From NCBI GenBank assembly GCA_902485915.1, contig CABTMH010000024.1, positions 1-13,107 of the forward strand: a DNA stretch of 13,107 bases. The letters are read 5' to 3'. Below are positions 7,092 to 12,640 of the stretch, one piece after another. The position numbers were made by a program, and so were the translations under genes. The notes beneath the pieces were generated by a model, which worked only from the letters and a program-made list of their open reading frames with translations, made no database searches and was not told where the DNA came from. The DNA comes from an uncultured Oribacterium sp. Its GTDB lineage: Bacteria; Bacillota; Clostridia; Lachnospirales; Lachnospiraceae. Numbering within the stretch: position 1 is the stretch's first letter; every line of letters starts with the position of its first letter.

Positions 7092-8072
7092 ATGAGCTTT
7101 AAACGATTTTTAAAAAAAACAGTGCTTCTACTGAGCTGCGTGCTGATAGCATGCAGCTTCATTTCGTGTAAGGGTATCGAAATCACGGGTAAAACCGAGG
7201 ATGTCGACGGCTATACGGAGGCACAGGCGATGATCGTGATCGGTTCCGAGCGAAACCGCTTTCAGAATCAGCTCGGTGTGGAAATCTGGGATCTGCCAGT
7301 GGAAAACCAGCAGGAGAGTACCTACGGTCCATACTTCGTGGCGAAGATGAAGGAGTTTCTCCAGGACATCAAGACGCTGAATCTGCTGGCGGCCGAGAAG
7401 GGCATCATCGCGACCTCGACCGATATGGAGAAGATCCGTACCGTCGCAAACGACTTCTACGACGGCCTGAGCGCAGAGGATATGGCCTTCATGGGTGACT
7501 GCACGCTCGATGATGTCGTCTCGATCTATACCGAGTATTTCGTGGCCTGCAAGACCGCCGAGTACCTGATCTCGGATGTGGATTCCGAGGTCTCCGACGC
7601 AGATGCGAAGATCATCCGTGTGCAGGAAATCGTGGTATCGGATGAGCTTCTCGCAGAGCAGCTTCTGCAGCAGGTGCATGTTTCGGGCGCGAACTTCTCC
7701 TACTACGCGCGTCAGAACAGCGAGGACCCGAACATCGAGAAGACGCTCGCGAAGTCCGAGAAGGAGGACGCCATCTACCAGGCGGCCTTCGCCCTCGAGG
7801 AGGGACAGATCTCGGATATCATCGAGCAGGATGGTAAGTACTATATCCTGAAATGCATCGACGCCTACGATGAGGCGGCGACCCTCGAGCGTAAGAAAAA
7901 GCTCGAGGAAACGATTCGCTCGAATGCGCTCCTCAAGCAGTATACGGCGTACGCGGATGAGCACATCGTCCGTTTCCGTGAACCGTTCTGGAAGGAGATC
8001 GATCTCACGGCGCATCCGGAGAGCGACGCCGATAATTTCTTTTCACTGTTTGACGCGAACATCTCGTTCTGA
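7092..8072 (+). CDS. PrsA/SurA-like lipoprotein with parvulin-type domain
   Basis: The 326-residue protein starts with a lipoprotein signal: positive residues (KRFLKK), a hydrophobic run, then a lipobox-like LIAC with Cys21 (a second candidate is Cys26 in FISC). It is therefore probably anchored on the outer face of the membrane. The N-terminal half (about 40-165) is helical, like the chaperone part of PrsA/SurA. Residues about 172-258 align by eye with a PpiC rotamase domain (EIVVSDELLAEQLLQQV...FSYYARQNSED...FALEEGQISDII...YYILKCID). The conserved parvulin His of the SHILV-type strand is replaced (VQEIVV), and the usual GGxLGW segment is missing, so peptidyl-prolyl isomerase activity may be lost and a foldase/holdase role is more likely. 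It sits 16 nt after the DUF212 gene, probably in one operon, and ends before a strong terminator. Confidence 0.82.
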   Translation: MSFKRFLKKTVLLLSCVLIACSFISCKGIEITGKTEDVDGYTEAQAMIVIGSERNRFQNQLGVEIWDLPVENQQESTYGPYFVAKMKEFLQDIKTLNLLAAEKGIIATSTDMEKIRTVANDFYDGLSAEDMAFMGDCTLDDVVSIYTEYFVACKTAEYLISDVDSEVSDADAKIIRVQEIVVSDELLAEQLLQQVHVSGANFSYYARQNSEDPNIEKTLAKSEKEDAIYQAAFALEEGQISDIIEQDGKYYILKCIDAYDEAATLERKKKLEETIRSNALLKQYTAYADEHIVRFREPFWKEIDLTAHPESDADNFFSLFDANISF

Positions 8073-8078
8073 TCGTAC

Positions 8079-8226
8079 AAAAAGAGGCAGGGGGACGGTC
8101 GAAGAGGCTGGTCGCAATCGCTGTAAAAATTAAAAATCGAACCCTGAGAGCTTGCTGTCTCTCAGGGTTCGATTTTGTTTTTCAGCGGCTGGACGCGAAG
8201 CCTTTTTAACCGTCCCTGCCTTTTTT
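8079..8226. repeat. outer imperfect inverted repeat enclosing the terminator
   Basis: The left arm at 8079-8099 (AAAAAGAGGCAGG...ACGGT) is complementary to the right arm at 8209-8226 (ACCGTCCCTGCCTTTTTT), apart from two extra G residues and one extra A on the left. CGCTG (8119-8123) and CAGCG (8183-8187) can pair further in. The arms flank the perfect inner hairpin at 8133-8176. The outer right arm ends in six T residues on the plus strand and the left arm gives five on the minus strand, so it may act as a second, long-range terminator in either direction. A decayed small mobile element is an alternative. Confidence 0.6.
8133..8182. terminator. bidirectional intrinsic terminator between prsA-like gene and degV
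   Basis: A perfect 18-bp stem pairs 8133-8150 (AAAATCGAACCCTGAGAG) with 8159-8176, around an 8-nt loop. On the plus strand the stem ends in TTTT, followed by GTTTTT (8177-8182). On the minus strand it is followed by TTTTTAATTTTT. It therefore serves both convergent genes. Confidence 0.95.
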
Positions 8227-8229
8227 ATC

Positions 8230-9084
8230 TCAAAGTCCGATGACGATGCCGCCGTCCTCTGCGTAGACGGTAGCGACGCCCATGGCGTCGGTGATTACGA
8301 TATCGCGGAACGAGGCGAGCTTCTGAAATTCTTCTTTTACGAGCTCGGCGCGGGCCGGGTTGTTCACATGCGTGATGCAGAGACGGAGAAGAGCGGTCTT
8401 CTCCGGACCGCCGGCCTTTTCGACTGCGATCTGGCACATACGCTTCAGCGCCTTATTGATACCACGCTGATTCTCGAGCTGGATGATGACACCACCGTCG
8501 CCACTCATGATCGGCTTGATGTTGAGGGCGGATGCGAGGAAGGACTTTACGGCGGACAGACGTCCGTTCTTCCGGAGGGTGTCGAGGGACTCAAGCACGA
8601 AATAGGTCTTCATCGTGTGGATCTTTTCGTTTACGAGGGTGACGACCTCGTCAAAGCTTTTTCCGGCCTCCTTTAAATCCTTAATCGTGAGGCAGAAATT
8701 CAGCTGACCGGCCGATGCGGTATCGGAGCTGAACACATAGATCTTCCGTCCGTCGTCCGGGTGCTCCTCCTCGTACATCTGCTTTCCGATGACGGCGGCC
8801 TGATAGGAGCCGGAGAGATGCTCGGAGAGGGTGATGACATAGACCTCCTCTGCGTCGCTGTCCTCCATCGCCTTCATATAGGCTTCCGGAGACGGGCAGG
8901 CGGTTTTCGCTCCGATCGGCGAGGCATGTACACGCTTCAGAAAATCGAGCTGATCGAAGTGTTCGTCATCCACGACGGAATAATCTCCGATTTCCAACGT
9001 GAGCGGAACGATCGTAAAATGCGGATCCGCCTTCAGTTCCGGGGTATAATCACAACAGCTGTCACCTATAATCTTATAGTTCAT
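8230..9084 (-). CDS. DegV family fatty-acid-binding protein
   Basis: The 284-residue protein belongs to the DegV (EDD-fold) family, whose characterised members bind fatty acids and, as FakB, present them to fatty-acid kinase FakA for phosphorylation. Family motifs are the opening IIGDSCCDYTPE (5-16), TACPSPEAY (61-69), LSEHLSGSYQAA (86-97), ESLDTLRKNGRLS (165-177), LNIKPI (187-192) and a C-terminal TDAMGVATVYAEDGG segment. Start choice: an upstream in-frame ATG exists at 9147, but it overlaps the promoter. The ATG at 9084-9082 has AGAGG at a 6-nt spacing and gives the canonical N-terminus. No fakA gene is visible in the window. It is monocistronic, with its own strong promoter (9125-9152) and the terminator at 8133-8182. 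Lipid specificity cannot be read from sequence. Confidence 0.93.
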   Translation of the reverse strand: MNYKIIGDSCCDYTPELKADPHFTIVPLTLEIGDYSVVDDEHFDQLDFLKRVHASPIGAKTACPSPEAYMKAMEDSDAEEVYVITLSEHLSGSYQAAVIGKQMYEEEHPDDGRKIYVFSSDTASAGQLNFCLTIKDLKEAGKSFDEVVTLVNEKIHTMKTYFVLESLDTLRKNGRLSAVKSFLASALNIKPIMSGDGGVIIQLENQRGINKALKRMCQIAVEKAGGPEKTALLRLCITHVNNPARAELVKEEFQKLASFRDIVITDAMGVATVYAEDGGIVIGL

Positions 9085-9124
9085 GCTTCGCCTCTTTAAC
9101 AACACATAGTTTTTAATACTAGAT

Positions 9125-9152
9125 ATTATAGCAGACGGGCATGACATGTCAA
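9125..9152 (-). promoter_or_regulatory. consensus sigma-A promoter of degV with overlapping palindrome
   Basis: On the minus strand, TTGACA (9152-9147) and TATAAT (9130-9125) both match the consensus exactly, with a 16-nt spacer. The expected start near 9118 gives a leader of about 34 nt. The perfect 10-bp palindrome TGACATGTCA (9142-9151) overlaps the -35 and could be an operator. Confidence 0.85.
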
Positions 9153-9315
9153 TCGGGAGTCCAGGTGTGAACAGTGACTCGGAAAATTAAGGAAGTGTTT
9201 GTTGCCTGTGTGGGGCTTCTGCGATAAGATATGCATAATTGACAAAATGTTATTTGTGGGTTTTTGCACTTTTATAAATTTTGAATAGACAAGAGGGGCG
9301 TCTGAACGGTGGACA

Positions 9316-9331
9316 TCACTTCTTGAAGTGA
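9316..9331. promoter_or_regulatory. 16-bp palindrome ahead of the deacetylase gene
   Basis: TCACTTCTTGAAGTGA is a perfect inverted repeat with 7-bp arms and a central TT, ending 15 nt before the ATG at 9347. It lies downstream of the AT-rich stretch 9231-9290, where the promoter is expected. It could be an operator or a short leader hairpin that touches the ribosome-binding region. No regulator can be assigned. Confidence 0.4.
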
Positions 9332-9346
9332 GATGAGGATAGGGAT

Positions 9347-11041
9347 ATGAGAGAAAATAAACTGGGTTCGGAGTCGGATCTCGATCTCGAGGATATCGAT
9401 CTGGATGAGGATGTGGACATGGATGCGTCGGAGGATGATGCGTATCCGACTGAAGCGGAAGCGGATGGTTATGATGTCGCGACGGGTGAGCCGGTGTATG
9501 ATGCGTTCGACGGGGATCCGGAGGAGATGGAGCGGCGGTATGAGGAGCGGCTTGCGGCGCGTCGGGCGGAGCGTCAGGCGCGGCATCGGGCGCGGGTGCG
9601 GAAGGCCTGGTTCTATCGTGTCCTGGCGGCGTTTATACTGATCGATGTGATCCTGCTGCTCGCCGTCGGTGTGCGTGCGCTCGGTAGGCGGCTTCACGTC
9701 GGGAAGCAGGGCGAGACGCAGGAGAGCGTGCTGAACCCGGGCAGCGATACGTCGGATGAGGCCAATGCGGGCGACGGTACTGTGGTGGCGACTTCGGGAG
9801 AGAGCGGCGGTGAAACAGAGACTGATGCTGCGTCGCAGGATGCGCGGACGGCACTCTTTGCGAAGGCAGATCGACTCGCTGCGATGTATGATTATGATGC
9901 AGCGGCAGAGACATTGGCAAACTCCGACTATAAGGAGGACCCGGAGGCGCTGAGCCGGATCGAGAACTATCAGGCGACCGCAGCGACGATGGTGGCGGCA
10001 GACAACAGTGCGATCACGCATGTGTTCTTCCATATCCTGACGGTGGATACGGATCGCGCGTTCACCGATGACAAGCAGGGGAAGGACTTCAATCAGGTTA
10101 TGACGACCATCCCGGAGTTTGAGAAGATCCTGCAGCAGATGTATGAGCGCGGCTATGTGCTCGTGGGGCTCCACGACATCGCGGAGGTGCAGAAGCAGGA
10201 CGACGGCACGGAGAAGATGGTGTCGAAGAAGATCATGCTGCCGGAGGGGAAGAAGCCGTTCGTGATGTCGGAGGACGACGTCTGCTACTATGAGTACATG
10301 GAGGGCCGCGGCTTCGCGGATAAGATGGTGCTCGATGAGGACGGGAAGCTGAAGCTGCAGTACACGGATGCCGCAGGGGAGGTCTCGATCGGGGATTATG
10401 ATATCGTTCCGATCCTCGATCGCTTCATCGACGAGCATCCGGATTTCTCCTATCGCGGTGCGAAGGCCATCATGGCGTTCACGGGCTACAACGGTGTGCT
10501 CGGCTATCGTACGGATGAGACCTACGATGCGAGCTCGCCGAACTATGATCCGAAGAATACGGCGAACCCGAACATCGAGGCGGATCGGGAGACGGTGAAG
10601 ACGCTGATGAAGGCGCTGGTGGAGGATGGCTACGAGCTCGCCTCCCACAGCTGGGGCCACATCAACTTCACGAACCGGAGCCTCGAGGATCTCACGCGGG
10701 ACACGGATCGCTGGGAGCGGAACGTCGAGACGCTGATGCCGGAGCCGTGTGATATCATCCTCTATCCGTTCGGCGCGGATATCGGCGACTGGCATCCGTA
10801 CAGTGCGGACAACGAGAAGTTCCAGATGCTCGAAAAGGCGGGCTTCCGCTACTTCTGTAACGTCGACTCCACGCAGGCGTGGACGCAGATCAGTGGCGAC
10901 ACCATGCGCCAGGGCCGCCGGAATCTCGACGGCTATCGTCTCTGGAAGGACTACTGCGGCGAAGATACGAAGCTCAGTGACCTCATGGACGTGCAGAGCG
11001 TCTTCGACACCAGACGGCCGACACCGATTGAGTGGAACTGA
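9347..11041 (+). CDS. membrane-anchored polysaccharide deacetylase (NodB-like)
   Basis: The 564-residue protein has three parts. Residues 1-62 are extremely acidic (runs such as DLDLEDIDLDEDVDMD) and precede a strongly basic stretch at 63-87 (RRYEERLAARRAERQARHRA). One membrane segment follows at about 89-109 (FYRVLAAFILIDVILLLAVG), so the remainder should lie outside the cell. A disordered Gly/Ser/Glu/Asp linker (about 118-165) leads to a helical region and then a NodB-type domain. Visible catalytic-motif candidates are SEDDV with Asp310-Asp311, the metal-binding ASHSWGH with His434 and His438, and LYPFGADIGDW. The first motif departs from the usual TFDDG. Characterised relatives remove N- or O-acetyl groups from peptidoglycan or other surface glycans; the substrate here is not known. 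It is preceded by a weak AGGG site and followed directly by structured repeat copy B. Confidence 0.85.
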   Translation: MRENKLGSESDLDLEDIDLDEDVDMDASEDDAYPTEAEADGYDVATGEPVYDAFDGDPEEMERRYEERLAARRAERQARHRARVRKAWFYRVLAAFILIDVILLLAVGVRALGRRLHVGKQGETQESVLNPGSDTSDEANAGDGTVVATSGESGGETETDAASQDARTALFAKADRLAAMYDYDAAAETLANSDYKEDPEALSRIENYQATAATMVAADNSAITHVFFHILTVDTDRAFTDDKQGKDFNQVMTTIPEFEKILQQMYERGYVLVGLHDIAEVQKQDDGTEKMVSKKIMLPEGKKPFVMSEDDVCYYEYMEGRGFADKMVLDEDGKLKLQYTDAAGEVSIGDYDIVPILDRFIDEHPDFSYRGAKAIMAFTGYNGVLGYRTDETYDASSPNYDPKNTANPNIEADRETVKTLMKALVEDGYELASHSWGHINFTNRSLEDLTRDTDRWERNVETLMPEPCDIILYPFGADIGDWHPYSADNEKFQMLEKAGFRYFCNVDSTQAWTQISGDTMRQGRRNLDGYRLWKDYCGEDTKLSDLMDVQSVFDTRRPTPIEWN

Positions 11042-11156
11042 TCCCAGCGCTATGCTCTGGGATGCCCCCGGGCAGCGAGGCCGTTTTGACGACGCAGACG
11101 TCAAAATCAAGCGACACTGCCCGCGCCGAAGGCGCATTGCATGGCAGTGTCTCCTT
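11041..11156 (+). repeat. structured repeat element, copy B (candidate ncRNA or 3'-UTR element)
   Basis: The helices match those of copy A but use different bases. P1 pairs ATCCCAG (11041-11047) with CTGGGAT (11057-11063). P2 pairs TTTTGACG (11084-11091) with CGTCAAAA (11099-11106). P3 pairs GACACTGCC (11113-11121) with GGCAGTGTC (11143-11151) and encloses GCGCC-GAA-GGCGC (11123-11135). The unpaired core is shared: 11059-11088 differs from 6470-6499 at 2 of 30 positions, and 11102-11115 is identical to 6512-6525. P1 again begins at the last A of the upstream stop codon, here the TGA of the deacetylase gene. P1 is shorter than in copy A and lacks the extra inner GC hairpin. No RNA family is recognised. 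Confidence 0.72.
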
Positions 11157-11178
11157 GCACAGTTTACATGTAATCTGC

Positions 11179-11207
11179 TTGAAAGTCCGGGGCGGCGGTG
11201 CTATACT
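11179..11207 (+). promoter_or_regulatory. sigma-A promoter of the TrpR-like gene
   Basis: TTGAAA (11179-11184) and TATACT (11202-11207) are 17 nt apart. The start near 11214 gives a leader of about 97 nt, longer than for its neighbours. The palindrome TTACATGTAA (11164-11173) lies just upstream of the -35. Confidence 0.8.
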
Positions 11208-11310
11208 ACTTTTGCAAATTAAAGTATGAAAGTTCACGCGTTGAAACTGAGAACTGGTAAAGCAGTGTGCAGCTTTCGTGCTTAAGTAATATACAGGAGT
11301 TGTTATCAGG

Positions 11311-11619
11311 ATGAATAGTAAGTTAAAAACGAAGGAAGTGGATCATTTATTTGATGCAGTGCTGACACTGGAGTCGAAGGAGGAGTGCTATAAGTTCTTC
11401 GAGGATGTATGCACGATCAACGAGCTGCTGTCCATGGCCCAGCGCTATGAGGTGGCGAAGATGCTGCGTGAGGGGGAGACCTATCTCAACATCGCGAAGG
11501 CGACCGGTGCGTCGACGGCGACGATCTCCCGTGTGAATCGTTCACTGAACTATGGTGCCGACGGCTATGATATGGTCTTCAGCCGCCTGGGACTCGAGGA
11601 TAATCTGAAGAAGAAATGA
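11311..11619 (+). CDS. TrpR-like transcriptional regulator (YerC/YecD family)
   Basis: This 102-residue protein matches the YerC/YecD subfamily of TrpR-related proteins, common in Firmicutes. The helix-turn-helix covers about residues 57-78 (TYLNIAKATGASTATISRVN), preceded by the family stretch INELLSMAQRYEVAKMLREG (36-55). It is a small, all-helical, probably dimeric cytosolic DNA-binding protein. Despite the name, there is no sign here that it binds tryptophan, and no trp genes are nearby. ATG 11311 is preceded by AGGAG at an 11-nt spacing, rather long. It has its own promoter and terminator, so it is a single-gene unit. The target genes are unknown; the neighbouring pcrA is a possibility raised only by proximity. 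Confidence 0.92.
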   Translation: MNSKLKTKEVDHLFDAVLTLESKEECYKFFEDVCTINELLSMAQRYEVAKMLREGETYLNIAKATGASTATISRVNRSLNYGADGYDMVFSRLGLEDNLKKK

Positions 11620-11630
11620 CCTGAGAAAGT

Positions 11631-11665
11631 AAAATCCCCATTCCGTGATCGGAGTGGGGATTTTT
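11631..11665. terminator. bidirectional terminator between TrpR-like gene and DUF1836 gene
   Basis: A 15-bp stem with one T-G wobble pairs 11631-11645 (AAAATCCCCATTCCG) with 11650-11664, around the loop TGAT. A T-run at 11661-11665 serves the plus strand; on the minus strand the stem ends in TTTT followed by ACTTT. It lies between two convergent genes. Confidence 0.92.
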
Positions 11666-11676
11666 GTGATGAAACC

Positions 11677-12324
11677 TTACCTCTTCATCTTCGATGCGCG
11701 CTCGGCAGCCTGGCGCTCGAGGTCGATGTCGTGGAGCTGATCCGCGACCTTTTCCATGAGGAGCTTCTTCAGGTAGATGTCGGTGCCGATCTCACAGAGG
11801 AAGAGGAAGAGCTGGAGCTCCTTCCGGTCCTCGTCGGAGAGCTGCTGGAAGCGAGGGTCGCTTTCCTTAAAGGTTTCCTGTGCATTGACACCCATCTCAC
11901 TGACATCGCGGAGGGTTTTCGCCTTCACAGCTGGCTCGAGGTCGAAGATCTCATCGTAGATGTCCTTCAGCTTCGCGTCGCCCTGGCCACCGAAGTACTT
12001 CTCCTTCAGCGGGCGGAGGATCGCCTCGATATCGTTCAGCTGGAGGATGCTCTTATAATAGTAGATGAAAAGCAGGATCAGCATATGCTCGCGACTGTAA
12101 CGCTTCTTATCTGGTGGCGGCAGAAGCTTGTTCTTCGCATAGTTGTTGATCATCGTCTTCGTCAGCACCTTATCCTCCGGATGCCGCTTGATGGTCGTGA
12201 GGTGGCTGTCCATGAAGCCGGTTACCTGATCCATGTAGAGCTCGAGGTTCGGGATGTCATCGGAAGCGATGTGCCCGATCGACTGCAGATATTCCATTAA
12301 ATTCTGAAAAAAATGTTCGTCCAT
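11677..12324 (-). CDS. DUF1836 domain protein, putative DNA-binding regulator
   Basis: The 215-residue protein fits the DUF1836 family of Firmicutes. The segment LTKTMINNYAKNKLLPPPDKKRYSREHMLILLFIYYY (about 54-90) resembles a MerR-like winged helix in which the protein chooses between an asparagine-rich helix and a following basic wing. The remainder is helical and charged, with no membrane or signal sequence. A regulatory role is inferred from the fold; no target is known. Start choice: ATG at 12324-12322 has no Shine-Dalgarno site, but the -10 box TATAAT lies only 7 nt before it, so transcription should begin at or next to the ATG. Extending to the in-frame TTG at 12360 would place the start inside the -35 box. 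The gene is monocistronic and shares a terminator with the TrpR-like gene. Confidence 0.88.
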   Translation of the reverse strand: MDEHFFQNLMEYLQSIGHIASDDIPNLELYMDQVTGFMDSHLTTIKRHPEDKVLTKTMINNYAKNKLLPPPDKKRYSREHMLILLFIYYYKSILQLNDIEAILRPLKEKYFGGQGDAKLKDIYDEIFDLEPAVKAKTLRDVSEMGVNAQETFKESDPRFQQLSDEDRKELQLFLFLCEIGTDIYLKKLLMEKVADQLHDIDLERQAAERASKMKR

Positions 12325-12331
12325 AGTAGCG

Positions 12332-12360
12332 ATTATAACACATTCACACCTGAGCGACAA
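12332..12360 (-). promoter_or_regulatory. promoter of the DUF1836 gene, leaderless type
   Basis: On the minus strand, TTGTCG (12360-12355) and TATAAT (12337-12332) are 17 nt apart. Only 7 nt separate the -10 from the ATG at 12324, which places the expected transcription start at the first base of the start codon. Confidence 0.7.
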
Positions 12361-12361
12361 G

Positions 12362-12382
12362 ACATGGTTTCCTAAACCATGT
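12362..12382. promoter_or_regulatory. 21-bp perfect palindrome, candidate operator
   Basis: ACATGGTTT and AAACCATGT form perfect 9-bp arms around CCT. It ends 2 nt upstream of the -35 box of the DUF1836 promoter, a usual place for an activator or repressor site. Since the DUF1836 product looks DNA-binding, autoregulation is possible. Confidence 0.5.
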
Positions 12383-12385
12383 GGG

Positions 12386-12416
12386 CGATCAGGCCACGAT
12401 CAGGCCACGATCAGGC
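12386..12416 (+). repeat. 11-bp direct tandem repeat
   Basis: CGATCAGGCCA occurs at 12386-12396 and 12397-12407, then CGATCAGGC at 12408-12416. The spacing is about one helical turn, so repeated factor binding on one DNA face is possible; replication slippage is a simpler cause. Confidence 0.8.
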
Positions 12417-12474
12417 AGGGGCCGGAGGGCAGCCGGTAGCGGGACGGAAGACCGATGACGCATTTCGTCCTCGC

Positions 12475-12504
12475 TTGAACTTGGATGGACTTCTGTGCTA
12501 TAAT
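12475..12504 (+). promoter_or_regulatory. promoter of pcrA with extended -10
   Basis: TTGAAC (12475-12480) and TATAAT (12499-12504) are 18 nt apart. A TG at 12496-12497 makes an extended -10 (TGCTATAAT), which compensates for the weaker -35. The leader to the ATG at 12641 is about 130 nt. Confidence 0.82.
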
Positions 12505-12640
12505 TCCCGTACATTCGTTTTGATAAATCGAAAGCGCGTTTGGAGCTTCAGGTTCTGCCGCTGGGCGGCATCTGCGCGTTCGTGAGGCGATAGAGACTTG
12601 ACGGCCTGCGGGTCGGAGACATGGTATATACAGGAGAGTT

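Larger units (their letters stand above)
12325..12640. other. 316-bp divergent intergenic region between DUF1836 gene and pcrA
   Basis: No gene is seen here. From left to right it holds the minus-strand promoter of the DUF1836 gene (12332-12360), a 21-bp palindrome (12362-12382), an 11-bp tandem repeat (12386-12416), the plus-strand promoter of pcrA (12475-12504) and a leader of about 130 nt with a small hairpin, TGCCGC-TGG-GCGGCA (12556-12570). That hairpin has no T-tract and is not a terminator. Confidence 0.8.

Noticed and set aside
8152..8676. A 174-codon plus-strand ORF opposite degV
   Set aside because: It starts inside the terminator loop and runs antisense to a well-supported DegV gene; there is no domain match.
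9239..9278. TTGACA (9239-9244) and TATAAA (9273-9278) as the deacetylase promoter
   Set aside because: The hexamers are 28 nt apart, too far for a sigma-A promoter. TTGCCT (9202-9207) with TAAGAT (9225-9230) at 17 nt is possible but weak, so no promoter was annotated.
9272..11137. A 621-codon ORF antisense to the polysaccharide deacetylase
   Set aside because: It is a mirror frame created by GC-rich third positions. Its protein is Arg/Leu/His/Ile-rich with no domain, while the plus strand encodes clear NodB motifs.
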